DNA of 39,778 nucleotides from Priestia aryabhattai B8W22 (GTDB lineage Bacteria > Bacillota > Bacilli > Bacillales > Bacillaceae_H). The notes beneath the pieces were generated by a model. The model saw only the letters and a program-made list of their open reading frames with translations. It ran no database searches and was not told where the DNA came from. The translations under genes were made by a program, and so were the position numbers. Shown here one piece after another: positions 24,878 through 34,647 of the stretch (positions are counted from its first letter, which is position 1; each line of letters starts with the position of its first letter). The stretch covers positions 1-39,778 of the forward strand of contig NZ_JYOO01000042.1 of the NCBI RefSeq assembly GCF_000956595.1. The letters run 5' to 3'.

Positions 24878-25951
24878 TTATTTACGGTGCATTTTAAATT
24901 CTAAAAATAATTCGTTGTAATAAGCAAGCATTCGTTTGCCTAAGTTATTATATACTTCAAGCTTTTTTGTTAGTTCTTCCTCTGGATAAAAACGTTCATC
25001 TTCCGCTACTTCTTTCGGCAAATAATCTAACGCTTTTTTATTAGGCGTAGAATATCCTACATATTCTGCATTTTGAGCAGCGTGTTTAGGATCTAGCATA
25101 AAATTCATGAATTTATGTGCGCCTTCTACGTTTTTAGCCGTTTTTGGAATAACCATGTTATCAAACCATAAATTCGAACCTTCTTCTGGAACAACGTAAT
25201 TCAGCTTATCGTTTTCACTCATAATTTCAGAAGCATCACCAGACCAAACAACGCCAACTGCCGCTTCTTCATTTGCTAGGAGCATCTTAATCTCGTCTCC
25301 TACAATGGCTTTGACATTTGGTGTTAATGTATCAAGCTTTCTTTTTGCTTCTTGAAGATGAGCTTTATTCGTGTCATTTAATGAATAATTTAAGCTGTTT
25401 AGCCCCATTCCCATCACTTCTCTAGCGCCATCTGCAAGTAAAATTTGATTTTTTAGCTTAGGATCCCATAAATCATTCCAACTCTTTATCTTCTTACCAT
25501 GAATCATATCAGAGTTATAAACAATACCTACAGTTCCCCAAAAATAAGGAATAGAGTACTTATTGTCAGGATCAAAAGATAAGTCTAAAAAACGCGGATT
25601 AATGTATTTTAAATTAGGCAGCTTCGAATGATCAATTGGCAACAGTAAATTGTCTTCACGCATCTTGCTAATCGCATATTCAGAAGGCACGGCAATATCA
25701 AAAGTCGTACCGCCTTGTTCAATTTTGGTCATCATTGCTTCATTCGAATCGAAGGTCTGATAAATGACTTTAATTCCGGTATCTTTTTCAAACTGTTTCA
25801 CTAAGTCAGGATCAATATAATCTCCCCAATTATAGACGGTCAGCGTATCTCCTCCCGAGTAACCTTCGGCATTGTTCAAATGATGAACCACATACATAAG
25901 AACGAAAGAAAGGATGACGATGAAGATAAACGGCTTTGCTAATTGCTTCAT
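24878..25951 (-). CDS. potD: PotD, spermidine/putrescine-binding protein
   Basis: 357 aa. Periplasmic-binding fold type II with the polyamine-binder hallmarks TVYNWGDYIDPDLVKQFE, VPSEYAISKM, IPYFWGTVGIVYN and VGVVWSGDA. The N-terminus (about 6-24) is a hydrophobic anchor; no lipobox Cys follows, so it is held by an uncleaved segment or released, unlike most Gram-positive binders. Overlaps potC by 4 bp (ATGA). Delivers spermidine/putrescine to PotBC. Confidence 0.93.
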   Translation of the reverse strand: MKQLAKPFIFIVILSFVLMYVVHHLNNAEGYSGGDTLTVYNWGDYIDPDLVKQFEKDTGIKVIYQTFDSNEAMMTKIEQGGTTFDIAVPSEYAISKMREDNLLLPIDHSKLPNLKYINPRFLDLSFDPDNKYSIPYFWGTVGIVYNSDMIHGKKIKSWNDLWDPKLKNQILLADGAREVMGMGLNSLNYSLNDTNKAHLQEAKRKLDTLTPNVKAIVGDEIKMLLANEEAAVGVVWSGDASEIMSENDKLNYVVPEEGSNLWFDNMVIPKTAKNVEGAHKFMNFMLDPKHAAQNAEYVGYSTPNKKALDYLPKEVAEDERFYPEEELTKKLEVYNNLGKRMLAYYNELFLEFKMHRK

Positions 25952-26754
25952 TTTCCAGTCGCCACCCCTTTCACTTTATTGCTATATCGCTGACTGATAA
26001 AGTAATAACCAATTACAATCAGCACGGTAAACATGAAAATAAGAGTAGAAAGAGCATTGATTTTCAGCGATACCCCTCTTCTTGCTAACGAATAAATTTC
26101 TACTGAAAGCGTAGAAAAACCGTTCCCGGTCACAAAGAACGTAACCGCAAAGTCATCCAAAGAGTAAGTTAAAGCCATAAAAAAGCCTGCAAAGATACCC
26201 GGACGAATAAATGGCAATACCACTTTCGAAAGTACTTCAAAGCGGCTTGCGCCCAAATCACGGGCTGCATCGAGCAGTGTCGGACTCATTTCCTGCAGCT
26301 TAGGCAGAACCATGATGACCACAATCGGTACACTGAATGCAATATGCGCTAATAATACCGATATAAACCCGAGCTTTACACCGATAATGGTAAATAGAAT
26401 TAAAAAAGATGCGCCAATAATAACATCTGGACTCACAATTAACACATTATTAAATGTTAACAGCGTGTTTTGAACACGTCTGCGCTTCACGTATACGATA
26501 GCAAGTGCTCCTATCACGCCAATAATCGTTGAAATAACCGAAGACAATAGAGCAATAATTAAGGTATTTAAGACAATAATGAGCAAACGTGTGTCTTGAA
26601 ACACTTCTTTGTACCAATCTAACGTAAACCCTTCAAATTCTCGCATGTTTCCTCCGCTGTTAAAAGAGTAATACATTAAATAGAAAATGGGCGCGTATAA
26701 AATGAAAAATACAAAAAATAAATAAAGGTGGCTGAACTTCCACTTTCTCTTCAT
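25948..26754 (-). CDS. potC: PotC, polyamine ABC transporter permease
   Basis: 268 aa, six membrane segments. The permease EAA loop DAARDLGASRFEVLSKVVLPFIRPGI contacts the ATPase PotA. FYLMYYSFN and DDFAVTFFVTG are family-typical of PotC/PotI. The ATG at 26754 lies 7 nt after AGAGAGG and 1 bp past the potB stop. Confidence 0.94.
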   Translation of the reverse strand: MKRKWKFSHLYLFFVFFILYAPIFYLMYYSFNSGGNMREFEGFTLDWYKEVFQDTRLLIIVLNTLIIALLSSVISTIIGVIGALAIVYVKRRRVQNTLLTFNNVLIVSPDVIIGASFLILFTIIGVKLGFISVLLAHIAFSVPIVVIMVLPKLQEMSPTLLDAARDLGASRFEVLSKVVLPFIRPGIFAGFFMALTYSLDDFAVTFFVTGNGFSTLSVEIYSLARRGVSLKINALSTLIFMFTVLIVIGYYFISQRYSNKVKGVATGK

Positions 26755-26755
26755 T

Positions 26756-27556
26756 TTACACACCTCTCTTTCCAGTGCCTGTTATGAGCATCATAACGGC
26801 CATCGCAATAATTAAAAAGACGGCAATTGTGGCTCCCATGCCCCAATCCTGCGTCACTAAAAAATGTTGTTCAATCGCCGTTCCCAGTGTAATAACGCGG
26901 TTTCCAGCAATTAAACGCGTAATCATAAAGAGTGATAGTGCTGGAATAAAAACAGCCTGACAACCTGATTTAACCCCTTCTAGCGTTAGCGGAAATACCA
27001 CGCGCTTAAATGTCACCCATGAAGATGCCCCCAAGTCTCGAGAAGCGTAGATAAGCGAGGGATTAAGTTCTTCTAAAGAGTTAAAAATCGGCAAAATCAT
27101 AAAGGGGATAAAAATATACACCGATACAAATACAAAACTAAAGTCAGTAAATAAAATTTGATGAGTGCCAAGTCCCAGAAATTCAGTAAATTTATTAACC
27201 GTACCGTACGTGCCAAATATACCTAAAAAAGCATAGGCTTTTAATAATAGGTTAATCCACGTCGGTAAAATAATCAGTAGAAGCCAAAGCTGCTTATGCT
27301 TAAGCTTTGTTAGTAAATAAGCTGTGGGATAAGAAAAAACCAAGGAAAATAACGTAATTAAAAAGGCATACCAAAATGAGCTCAGCGTCATCTGTAAATA
27401 AACAGGGGTAAAAAATTTCTTATAGTTTTCAAGCGTCAGCTCATTATCAATGCTGAAAAAAGAATAATAGACAACTAATATAATGGGAGCAACTACAAAA
27501 AGCAAAATCCATAACACATACGGGACTAAATAAATATTTCTTGATTTAGTTTGCAT
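26756..27556 (-). CDS. potB: PotB, polyamine ABC transporter permease
   Basis: 266 aa, six membrane segments beginning [22 protein letters not shown] loop [25 protein letters not shown]. The ATG at 27556 is chosen because GAAGAGGAT precedes it; the open frame extends 54 codons further into potA but without an initiation site. Overlaps the potA end by 11 bp. Confidence 0.94.
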   Translation of the reverse strand: MQTKSRNIYLVPYVLWILLFVVAPIILVVYYSFFSIDNELTLENYKKFFTPVYLQMTLSSFWYAFLITLFSLVFSYPTAYLLTKLKHKQLWLLLIILPTWINLLLKAYAFLGIFGTYGTVNKFTEFLGLGTHQILFTDFSFVFVSVYIFIPFMILPIFNSLEELNPSLIYASRDLGASSWVTFKRVVFPLTLEGVKSGCQAVFIPALSLFMITRLIAGNRVITLGTAIEQHFLVTQDWGMGATIAVFLIIAMAVMMLITGTGKRGV

Positions 27557-28655
27557 GGTAATCCTCTTCATAACCTTCGAGTCGCTTATCGAATTCTTCT
27601 TCCGTTTCATTAAATCGCATAACATGAATAGCTTCAGGCTCAAAATATAAACCAATTTCTTCGCCAACCGTTGCCTTTTTCGTAGAGTGAACGAGCCACT
27701 CGTTCCCTGCATGGTCATAGCCTAAAATTTCATAATGGACTCCTCTAAACAGCTGTGAATCTACACGAACCTGCAGCTTCCCTTGATCGGAGCTTGTAAT
27801 GGCTAAATCTTCAGGTCGAATCACAATTTCAACCTGCTCATTTTGGTTTAACCCTTGATCGACACATTCAAATTGCTGGCCGCCAAACTCCACTAAGAAG
27901 TCAGCAATCATTTTACCTGGCACAATATTTGATTCACCAATAAAATCAGCAACAAAACGATTAATTGGCTCATCATAAATATCTGTAGGTTCCCCGCTCT
28001 GCTGAATTCTTCCTTTATTTAAAACAAAGATTTCATCGGACATCGCAAGCGCTTCTTCTTGATCGTGCGTAACAAAAATGAACGTAATACCTAGACGGCG
28101 CTGTAATTCTCTTAACTCGTATTGCATTTCCGTCCGCAATTTTAGATCAAGAGCTGAAAGCGGCTCGTCCAGCAAAATAACTTCAGGCTGATTTACAATT
28201 GCTCGTGCAATGGCTACGCGCTGTCTTTGACCGCCTGACATTTCCTTTATTTCTCTTTTTTCATATCCTTCTAGGTTAACAAAGCGAAGGGCTTCTTTAA
28301 CTTTTATCGCAATATCAGCATTTTTCATCTTCTTGATTCGAAGACCGAATGCTACGTTTTCAAATACATTCAAATGCGGAAAAAGCGCGTAGTCTTGAAA
28401 AACCGTATTAACCTGACGTTTGTTAGCCGGAACATCATTAATTCTTTTCCCATTAAAATAAATCGTTCCGCTCGAGGCCTCCGTAAAACCTGCAATTAAT
28501 CGTAAAATCGTTGTCTTTCCACATCCCGATGGACCTAAGAGGGTATAAAACTTCCCTTTTTCAATTTCAAAGCTTACATGATCCAATACAACTGAATCAT
28601 TATCATATTGCTTGGTCACATTTTCAAATTGAATAATTGCATTCGTAGATGTCAT
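27546..28655 (-). CDS. potA: PotA, polyamine ABC transporter ATPase
   Basis: 369 aa. Walker [11 protein letters not shown]-loop, signature [13 protein letters not shown], Walker [13 protein letters not shown] and switch His in [10 protein letters not shown]-terminal TOBE_2 regulatory domain (about 280-360). Energises polyamine import with PotBCD. ATG after AGAGGTG, 20 bp downstream of the regulator gene, so the five genes form one operon. Confidence 0.96.
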   Translation of the reverse strand: MTSTNAIIQFENVTKQYDNDSVVLDHVSFEIEKGKFYTLLGPSGCGKTTILRLIAGFTEASSGTIYFNGKRINDVPANKRQVNTVFQDYALFPHLNVFENVAFGLRIKKMKNADIAIKVKEALRFVNLEGYEKREIKEMSGGQRQRVAIARAIVNQPEVILLDEPLSALDLKLRTEMQYELRELQRRLGITFIFVTHDQEEALAMSDEIFVLNKGRIQQSGEPTDIYDEPINRFVADFIGESNIVPGKMIADFLVEFGGQQFECVDQGLNQNEQVEIVIRPEDLAITSSDQGKLQVRVDSQLFRGVHYEILGYDHAGNEWLVHSTKKATVGEEIGLYFEPEAIHVMRFNETEEEFDKRLEGYEEDYHAN

Positions 28656-28675
28656 TTCACTTCACCTCTTTTGTT

Positions 28676-29218
28676 CTATAAATAAGACTCTGTCGCCACA
28701 ATAATTAACTCTGTTATTCCGTCATGAGCATTTAAAATCTGATGCTCTTCAGAAGCTTGAAAATAGATGGTTTCTCCTTGTTTGGCTTCATATATTCTGC
28801 CTCCAAGCTTCACCTTCACACACCCGCGCAAAATATAGCCAAACGTTTCTGAAAGAGAAGGCTCAAATCTCTTAAATGCACCTTTTTCATGAAGAATAAG
28901 ACGAATTGGCTCCATTTCTTTTTCATTTGACTCATGCACAAGCCACTGAATATGGTAACCTTTTTCATCTTCGCAATAACTCGTGTAGTCTTCCTCTCTG
29001 TATACAACCTTTTGAACATGTGTATCAATTTCAAAGAATTCTTTCGGTTCGCACCCCAGTACTTCCAAAATACTAAAAAATGTTTCTAAAGACGGCGAAC
29101 TTAAATCGCGCTCTAGCTGCGAAATATAGCCTTTGCTTAAATCAGTACGTTCTCCTAGCTCTTCTTGTGTTAAACCTTTTTTTAATCGTAAATTTTTAAT
29201 TTTCTTTCCTATTTCCAT
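28676..29218 (-). CDS. XRE-family regulator with cupin domain (probable pot operon regulator)
   Basis: 180 aa. N-terminal helix-turn-helix (about 5-60: IKNLRLKKGLTQEELGERTDLSKGYIS with SQLERD) and C-terminal cupin (about 105-175). Proteins of this design next to potABCD (PuuR-like) are thought to sense polyamines. ATG at 29218 preceded by TTGAGGA; a TTG-started longer frame is unlikely. A 12-bp perfect inverted repeat lies 33 bp upstream and may be its operator. Confidence 0.88.
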   Translation of the reverse strand: MEIGKKIKNLRLKKGLTQEELGERTDLSKGYISQLERDLSSPSLETFFSILEVLGCEPKEFFEIDTHVQKVVYREEDYTSYCEDEKGYHIQWLVHESNEKEMEPIRLILHEKGAFKRFEPSLSETFGYILRGCVKVKLGGRIYEAKQGETIYFQASEEHQILNAHDGITELIIVATESYL

Positions 29219-29250
29219 ACTCTCGATCCTCAACTGTATTTAAAATTAGC

Positions 29251-29280
29251 AAACAGCATGAATGATTGTTCATGCTGTTT
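29251..29280 (-). promoter_or_regulatory. 12-bp inverted repeat upstream of the pot operon
   Basis: AAACAGCATGAA, 6-nt spacer, TTCATGCTGTTT, perfect. On the minus strand it is followed by GCTAATTTTAAA rather than a U-run, so an operator for the XRE-cupin regulator or an mRNA leader structure is more likely than a terminator. Confidence 0.5.
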
Positions 29281-29380
29281 CAAACTCAAGTTTTGTTTTA
29301 CTTAACTTAAAGTTTACTTTTAACCTTAAAATATTATACATGAATTATTTTTTAGTACAACCTTAAACACTTAAAAAATA

Positions 29381-29408
29381 AAAACTCCTTTTATTTAAAA
29401 GGAGTTTT
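29381..29408. terminator. Terminator after the LtaS-family gene
   Basis: 12-bp stem AAAACTCCTTTT/AAAAGGAGTTTT with a 4-nt loop (29381-29392, 29397-29408); T-rich runs on both sides. It sits 6 bp past the sulfatase-family stop codon. Confidence 0.9.
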
Positions 29409-29413
29409 TATTT

Positions 29414-31483
29414 TTATTTATACAACTTATGCGTTTCGTACTGTTTCCCCGATAATGTATCAAACTCAACTTCATGGTAATCTTGAAGGTCTTTTGCAGC
29501 TTTTTTAGATAGCGCTGCCGGCTCATCTACTAGCTTTCCTTTTGAGTTTATATACATATTTGAACGAAAAGCCGGCACTTCTGTTTTCATTTGATTCAGC
29601 TGATCGTAGAACAGATTACTTTTGTAACCAAGAGATTGAACAAGTGTCGGAGCAATATAAATAGGACTCATCGTACCAAGATTTTTATCTATTTTTGTAT
29701 CGTAATTAGATAAAAATAAGAGCGGCGTCTCATAAAATTTTTGAGATGTTTGCTGCGTTTTCTCGTTTCCAAAACCCGTTTCTTTGTAAGCTTGAAGATT
29801 TTGTCCAAGTGCTGGCAAATGATCTCCCCAAAACACTACAATAGTCGGCTCATCCAACTTTTGAATTTCATCGTTTAATCGTTTTAAAGCAGCATCTGAA
29901 CGTTTGATTCCTTCAGCATAAATTTCAATTTCCTTTTGCATTTCCGGTGATAACCCTTTACCGGTTACTTTAATTGTTTCCTGACCATTATACTTATCCG
30001 CTGAGTAAGGAAGGTGATTTGCAATCGTTACAGCATGCACAAATGCAGGCTTTTTCGACTGACGAAGCGTATCGAGTACTTCATCAACTACAGCTTCATC
30101 GGAAACAAATTCTTTGTTATCTTTTTGCGTATGCTTCATTTGATCAATAAACTTCACTTGATCAAATCCCAAATTTGGATACACATTTTGTCTCATATAA
30201 AGCATGCCGCTGTTTGGATGCATAGCTGTTGTAGCATAGCCTTGTTTTTCTAAATAAGAAACAAAAGACGGATATTCTTTTTTACTCAATACATGCTGAT
30301 AAGGAAGGCCTCCAGGATTAAAGAAGGACAAAGAGTAGCTCGTCAGCGCTTCAAACTCCACATTAGCTGTCTCTCCGCCAAATGAAGGACTTAAAGACCA
30401 CCCAGAAGGATATTTCTTTTGAAGCTCCCTTGTATTTTTCATTGGATCTTCAGAGAACGTCACGTTAAGCTTTGTTGGGTCCCAAAACGTTTCATTCATT
30501 ACAAACACAACGTTTGGCTTGACTTCAGTCCTGCTTTCTTGTGTTTTCTCTTCCTTTGACTGAATGCGTTTTGCCACTTTGGCCATTACTTCCTGTGAGT
30601 AGTCATCCGGCTCTTGCAGCACATCTGTTTTAACATTTGAAATCATGCCAATAACAGGTCCATTATAGTAATAATTATTTTGCTGATTCCAAGGCATCAG
30701 CGCAGCATATTGATCATAATATTTTTGAGCAAACGAGTGTTCAAAGAATAAAAATGATTTCATTAAAAAGATAAGCGGCAGAATCATAATAATTCGAAGA
30801 AACCATCGAATTTTAATTTTCGGCAAGAAAAACCAAAGAGCGATTAGTACGACAATAGATCCAATAACTCCTATTACAATGGGAATTGAAATCGAATCTT
30901 TAATCATCGGAATAACTTCTTTTAACTGACTCGCTTGAATAAAATCGTTCGGGAACAATGGTTCATTTCGAAAGATTTTTTTATAATAGTTTACAAGAGC
31001 TAAAATAAAATACAGAACAAAGGTAATTCCAGCCCCTAAATAAGCTTCCCCTACTAGCATAATGATCGCTAGTGTTAACAGCGAAAGTAAAAATACGGTA
31101 AAAAGATAGCGTTCGGGATATGCTTGCATCCACTCTATTGTTTTGCCTGGATTATGTATATCAATATGATAGATAACAAAAACCATAGCAGAAACGGCTG
31201 CTACCGTAATTGAAAACACAATTGCCGTAAAAATGGCGTACCACTGCGAACCTTGTATTCTCTCTATCTGATTAAATCGAAGCAGCAAATAGAAAGTGAG
31301 CGCCCATAAGACAAGTGAGCATCCCCCTATTAATACGACGAACCCAGCTGTATGGATTTGGGCCCAGTCAAACAATATCTTTGTGTCATTTGATATATTA
31401 AGCATAACAACACTGTATAAAAAAACGCTAAGCAGCCCATACGCTGCCAGCATTGGCAAAGAACGATACAAATGTTTAAACAT
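29414..31483 (-). CDS. LtaS-family lipoteichoic acid synthase / phosphoglycerol transferase
   Basis: 689 aa. Several N-terminal membrane segments (about 10-250), then an extracellular sulfatase-like domain (about 320-620). Metal-binding NETFWDP near the start of the domain, nucleophile-type threonine in FGGETANVEFEALTS, and WGDHLPALG with metal-binding Asp-His. It transfers glycerol-phosphate from phosphatidylglycerol to build polyglycerolphosphate, or primes such chains. Which B. subtilis paralogue (LtaS, YfnI, YqgS, YvgJ) it matches cannot be fixed by eye. ATG after AGGAGG. Confidence 0.9.
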   Translation of the reverse strand: MFKHLYRSLPMLAAYGLLSVFLYSVVMLNISNDTKILFDWAQIHTAGFVVLIGGCSLVLWALTFYLLLRFNQIERIQGSQWYAIFTAIVFSITVAAVSAMVFVIYHIDIHNPGKTIEWMQAYPERYLFTVFLLSLLTLAIIMLVGEAYLGAGITFVLYFILALVNYYKKIFRNEPLFPNDFIQASQLKEVIPMIKDSISIPIVIGVIGSIVVLIALWFFLPKIKIRWFLRIIMILPLIFLMKSFLFFEHSFAQKYYDQYAALMPWNQQNNYYYNGPVIGMISNVKTDVLQEPDDYSQEVMAKVAKRIQSKEEKTQESRTEVKPNVVFVMNETFWDPTKLNVTFSEDPMKNTRELQKKYPSGWSLSPSFGGETANVEFEALTSYSLSFFNPGGLPYQHVLSKKEYPSFVSYLEKQGYATTAMHPNSGMLYMRQNVYPNLGFDQVKFIDQMKHTQKDNKEFVSDEAVVDEVLDTLRQSKKPAFVHAVTIANHLPYSADKYNGQETIKVTGKGLSPEMQKEIEIYAEGIKRSDAALKRLNDEIQKLDEPTIVVFWGDHLPALGQNLQAYKETGFGNEKTQQTSQKFYETPLLFLSNYDTKIDKNLGTMSPIYIAPTLVQSLGYKSNLFYDQLNQMKTEVPAFRSNMYINSKGKLVDEPAALSKKAAKDLQDYHEVEFDTLSGKQYETHKLYK

Positions 31484-31610
31484 AACCTTAAGCCTCCTAT
31501 TTACAATATCTTAACACTTTTAATATGATTTTAACATTCCTATCTCTCTCGCCTTCACGCCTAATTTCCCCAAAATCACATCAATAACATTTCCCGAGAA
31601 ATTTCACAAA

Positions 31611-31642
31611 AAAAAGCCCGCTTTTCTTATGAAAAGACGGGC
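31611..31642 (-). terminator. Terminator after mscL
   Basis: Stem GCCCG-T-CTTTTC/GAAAAG-CGGGC with one bulge (31616-31626, 31631-31642), then seven or more T on the minus strand, about 35 bp beyond the mscL stop. Confidence 0.9.
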
Positions 31643-31677
31643 CTCTTAGCCGTTTTATACGTATGTAAAAATTGCTG

Positions 31678-32073
31678 TTATGAACGCTCTTTCACTGCTT
31701 CTGCTTTTAGCAGATCACGAATTTCTGTTAAGATCTCTTCTTCTTTTGACAGAACAGCCACTTCTTCCTCTACTTTCTCTTCTTCTTTTCTCTTAAAACG
31801 ATTAAAGAAACGAATAAATAAAAAAATCGAGAATGCAACAATTAAGAAATCAACAATTGTTTGAATAAAAGATCCATATAATACCGTAGCATCTCCAACC
31901 GTAAAGGATAAATCTTTAAAGTCTATCCCTGCTAACAACAAACCAATCAGCGGCATAATAATATCATTTACAAGAGACGTGACAATTTTTCCAAATGCAG
32001 CTCCAATAATAACACCGACAGCTAAATCTAATACATTTCCTCGCAAAGCAAACTCTTTAAATTCTTTAAGCAT
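31678..32073 (-). CDS. mscL: Large-conductance mechanosensitive channel MscL
   Basis: 131 aa, family length. N-terminal amphipathic [26 protein letters not shown]1 pore helix, periplasmic loop, TM2 (about 70-92), and a Glu/Lys-rich C-terminal helix bundle. Releases solutes on hypo-osmotic shock. ATG at 32073, about 10 nt after AGGAGGTG; an ATG nine codons earlier precedes the SD. Monocistronic. Confidence 0.96.
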   Translation of the reverse strand: MLKEFKEFALRGNVLDLAVGVIIGAAFGKIVTSLVNDIIMPLIGLLLAGIDFKDLSFTVGDATVLYGSFIQTIVDFLIVAFSIFLFIRFFNRFKRKEEEKVEEEVAVLSKEEEILTEIRDLLKAEAVKERS

Positions 32074-32350
32074 CTGTTTATTCCACCTCCTGCCCTTCAT
32101 TTCAAACTTTCATGATAATACATCCTAAATTAAACAGACAAGGTGCATTTTCATTTTTCTCTTTTTCATGAGATATGTACCAGACCTTTAGTTGTATTTC
32201 TGCCCAGATTTTCACTTTATATTCGCGTGTAAAAACGCACTTTCAGTTTTCATTCAGGAAAGGTTCATATTCAGTCCATTTTTCTTTTATACACTAATAG
32301 CATGTAATTCATCAAATATGTGAACGAACAATAGAGGAGATGGCTAGAAC

Positions 32351-32887
32351 GTGAGAAAAATTCTACTGCGAGCAGCGGCTTTGTGTCTCGCAGCTATTAT
32401 CAGTATTTCTTATACAGCAGGCACGGCGGAGGCAAGTGAAAACACAGCAAATAAAGATTTAATTATTATTAATAAAAAAACAAATCAGCTTGCTTATTTT
32501 CATAATGGAAAGTTAGAAAAGACGTATTCAGTAGCTACGGGAAAAACGTGGAGCGATACGCCGGTAGGCTTTTTTAAGGTTGTTAATAAAATTAAAAATC
32601 GTCCTTACTATACAGGGCACATTGCAGGAGGCGCTCCTAATAACCCTCTTGGCTCCCGCTGGCTAGGGCTTAATGCAAACGGAACAACCGGCGACACATA
32701 CGCTATTCATGGGAATAACTCAGAAGATAGCATCGGCAAATATGTAAGCCACGGCTGCGTACGAATGCATAATGCGGATGTCGAAGAATTATTCAGTAAA
32801 GTGGCGGTAGGAACATCTGTAACTATTACGTATTCATCAAAAACCTTTGAAGAACTGGCAAAAGTATACGGCTACGGACAGCTATGA
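32351..32887 (+). CDS. Secreted L,D-transpeptidase (YkuD domain)
   Basis: 178 aa. Signal peptide (1 to about 27, ending GTAEA) then a compact YkuD catalytic domain: KKTNQLAYFHNGKL, TPVGFFKV, and the active-site HGNN...SHGCVRMHNADV with catalytic Cys. No LysM or SH3 domain. Forms 3-3 cross-links or attaches proteins to peptidoglycan. GTG start at 32351, 11 nt after AGAGGAG. The 277-bp divergent gap to mscL shows TTCATTCAG/TTCATATTCAG repeats but no firm promoter. Confidence 0.93.
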   Translation: MRKILLRAAALCLAAIISISYTAGTAEASENTANKDLIIINKKTNQLAYFHNGKLEKTYSVATGKTWSDTPVGFFKVVNKIKNRPYYTGHIAGGAPNNPLGSRWLGLNANGTTGDTYAIHGNNSEDSIGKYVSHGCVRMHNADVEELFSKVAVGTSVTITYSSKTFEELAKVYGYGQL

Positions 32888-32890
32888 AAA

Positions 32891-32929
32891 AATAAAAGCT
32901 TATCCAAGAAATCTGGATAAGCTTTTATT
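32891..32929. terminator. Bidirectional terminator
   Basis: 16-bp perfect stem AATAAAAGCTTATCCA/TGGATAAGCTTTTATT with a 7-nt loop (32891-32906, 32914-32929), between the convergent transpeptidase and glyoxalase-fold genes; it includes the latter's stop codon. Confidence 0.92.
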
Positions 32930-33410
32930 CTTCTCTATTCCCATACATGAGCTCCGTACTGTGTGAATATAGCTCAATAATATTCCCAAACGGATCTTCA
33001 CAATAAATTAAGTAATAAGGTTTTCCAGGTCTTGTATTCCATACTTGGCTGCGCTTTTTACCTCCTGATTGTTCGATTTTATCCGCTAACTTTTCCACGT
33101 CATCGGCTATTAAACACATGTGAAAATAACTTTGATACTGCTCATCGCTGTCTTTTAATACAAGAGGCATTTGCGGCTTATTAAATTCAAATAGTTCAAT
33201 GCCTACCTGGTTGTCAGCTGTCATGTGAGCATTTTTCATTTTTTTGATATGAGATCCCAGTAAATCTTGAGTCATATTTTCAGCTTGTTCTTCCTCCGCA
33301 TTAAACGTATAGGGACCAGCAATTCTCTTGAATCCTAAAACTTGCTCATACCACTGCACGGCTTTTTCTACATCAGGTACAGCTAATCCAACGTGAGTAA
33401 TAGCTACCAT
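32925..33410 (-). CDS. Glyoxalase/VOC-fold protein
   Basis: 161 aa vicinal-oxygen-chelate fold with paired beta-alpha-beta-beta-beta modules: ITHVGLAVPDVEKAVQWYEQVLGF at the N-terminus and DPFGNIIELYSHS at the C-terminus. Likely metal ligands His6, His (FHMCLIAD) and Glu (IIELY). Could be a lactoylglutathione-lyase-like, bleomycin-resistance-like or dioxygenase protein; not resolvable here. ATG after AGGAGG. Monocistronic. Confidence 0.8.
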   Translation of the reverse strand: MVAITHVGLAVPDVEKAVQWYEQVLGFKRIAGPYTFNAEEEQAENMTQDLLGSHIKKMKNAHMTADNQVGIELFEFNKPQMPLVLKDSDEQYQSYFHMCLIADDVEKLADKIEQSGGKKRSQVWNTRPGKPYYLIYCEDPFGNIIELYSHSTELMYGNREE

Positions 33411-33451
33411 TTTATCATCCTCCTATACACAAACATTCCCTTTCTACAAAA

Positions 33452-33481
33452 AGAAAAACAGCCCATTTAAAATGGACTGTT
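33452..33481 (-). terminator. Terminator of the mtl operon
   Basis: AACAGTCCAT/ATGGGCTGTT hairpin (one G-U, 33457-33481) followed on the minus strand by TTTCTTTTTG, 18 bp beyond the mtlD stop. Confidence 0.8.
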
Positions 33482-33499
33482 TACACGCACCAAATTTAT

Positions 33500-34642
33500 T
33501 CACGATTTTAAAGCATTGTATTGAGCAATGATTTCTTTTGTTAAATCATTACTTGCCTCTAACCCACTAACCTCTTTTAATACATACTCAATACCATACT
33601 CATGAATATTCGCTTGAAGCTTCATAGCCTCTTTATCTTCTTGCGGGTCAAATAAAAGCGCAGCGGCAATAGCCTTCGCTAAGTGGGTATAAGAAAGGCC
33701 CGCTTTTTTTGCTTCTAGCGCTGGACGAATCAAACGATCCTGAGGCCCAAGCTTGCGAATTGGCGCTCTTCCTACACGTTTAACTGAATCATTTAGATGA
33801 GGATTCTTAAAGCGCTCAATAATTTTTACGATGTAGGCTTCGTGTTCCTCTCTATCTAAAGCATATCTCTTAATTAGATAGTCTCCTGTTTCTCGTAGCG
33901 TTTGCTGTACTTGTTCGTAAATATCTGAATCTCTTAACGTTTGATCAATCGTTTCTTTTCCTTTTAAATAACCAAAATATGCAATCACCGCATGTCCTGT
34001 ATTTACTGTAAATAACTTTCTTTCAATAAAAGGAGCAAGGTCAGGCACAATCTTCATTCCTTCTACAAAAGGAATATCTTCAGGTGCCTCTACTACCCAT
34101 TCATAATAGGATTCTACTAAAACGTCAAGCGAACCTTGGTTGTGTTGAATAGGTACGATACGATCTACAGCTGAATTGAAGAAAAAGACCTTATTTACCA
34201 TATGAGCTTTTGTCTCTTCATCCAGCGCATCAAAAATATAGCCTTTTAATAAATCTGTCGCAGAGATTTGATTTTCACATGCAATAATATATACATTTTC
34301 GTCGCTTGCTTTCACACGCTCAGCCAAACCTTTAGCAATTAAAGGAGCAATTCGCGGCAGAACGTTCGGTCCAATCGCCGTCGTAATGTACGTTGCTTCT
34401 TTAATCGCTTTAATGACTGCTTGTTCTTGTGTAAGATTATTTAAACCAGATACGTTTTGAACAGCTAATGTCTCGGGGTGCTCTGCGGCTGTTATTACGT
34501 TATACCCTTCATCTGTGTTTAACTGATTAATAATCTTTTCCGCAATATCTACGAATGTAACGTGATAGTTGCTTTGAGAAAACAATGCTCCAATAAATCC
34601 TCGCCCGATATTACCTGCTCCAAAATGAACTGCTTGTTTCAC
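33500..34642 (-). CDS. mtlD: Mannitol-1-phosphate 5-dehydrogenase
   Basis: 380 aa. N-terminal Rossmann fold AVHFGAGNIGRGFIG for NAD, then the polyol-dehydrogenase catalytic region with FFNSAVDRIVP, NTGHAVIAYFGYLKG and the catalytic-type Lys/His of long-chain mannitol dehydrogenases. Oxidises mannitol-1-P from MtlA to fructose-6-P. The start is set to GTG 34642 because AAAGGA lies 9 nt upstream; an ATG three codons earlier abuts the SD. It overlaps neither neighbour; 5 bp follow mtlR. Confidence 0.95.
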   Translation of the reverse strand: MKQAVHFGAGNIGRGFIGALFSQSNYHVTFVDIAEKIINQLNTDEGYNVITAAEHPETLAVQNVSGLNNLTQEQAVIKAIKEATYITTAIGPNVLPRIAPLIAKGLAERVKASDENVYIIACENQISATDLLKGYIFDALDEETKAHMVNKVFFFNSAVDRIVPIQHNQGSLDVLVESYYEWVVEAPEDIPFVEGMKIVPDLAPFIERKLFTVNTGHAVIAYFGYLKGKETIDQTLRDSDIYEQVQQTLRETGDYLIKRYALDREEHEAYIVKIIERFKNPHLNDSVKRVGRAPIRKLGPQDRLIRPALEAKKAGLSYTHLAKAIAAALLFDPQEDKEAMKLQANIHEYGIEYVLKEVSGLEASNDLTKEIIAQYNALKS

Positions 34643-34647
34643 AAAAA

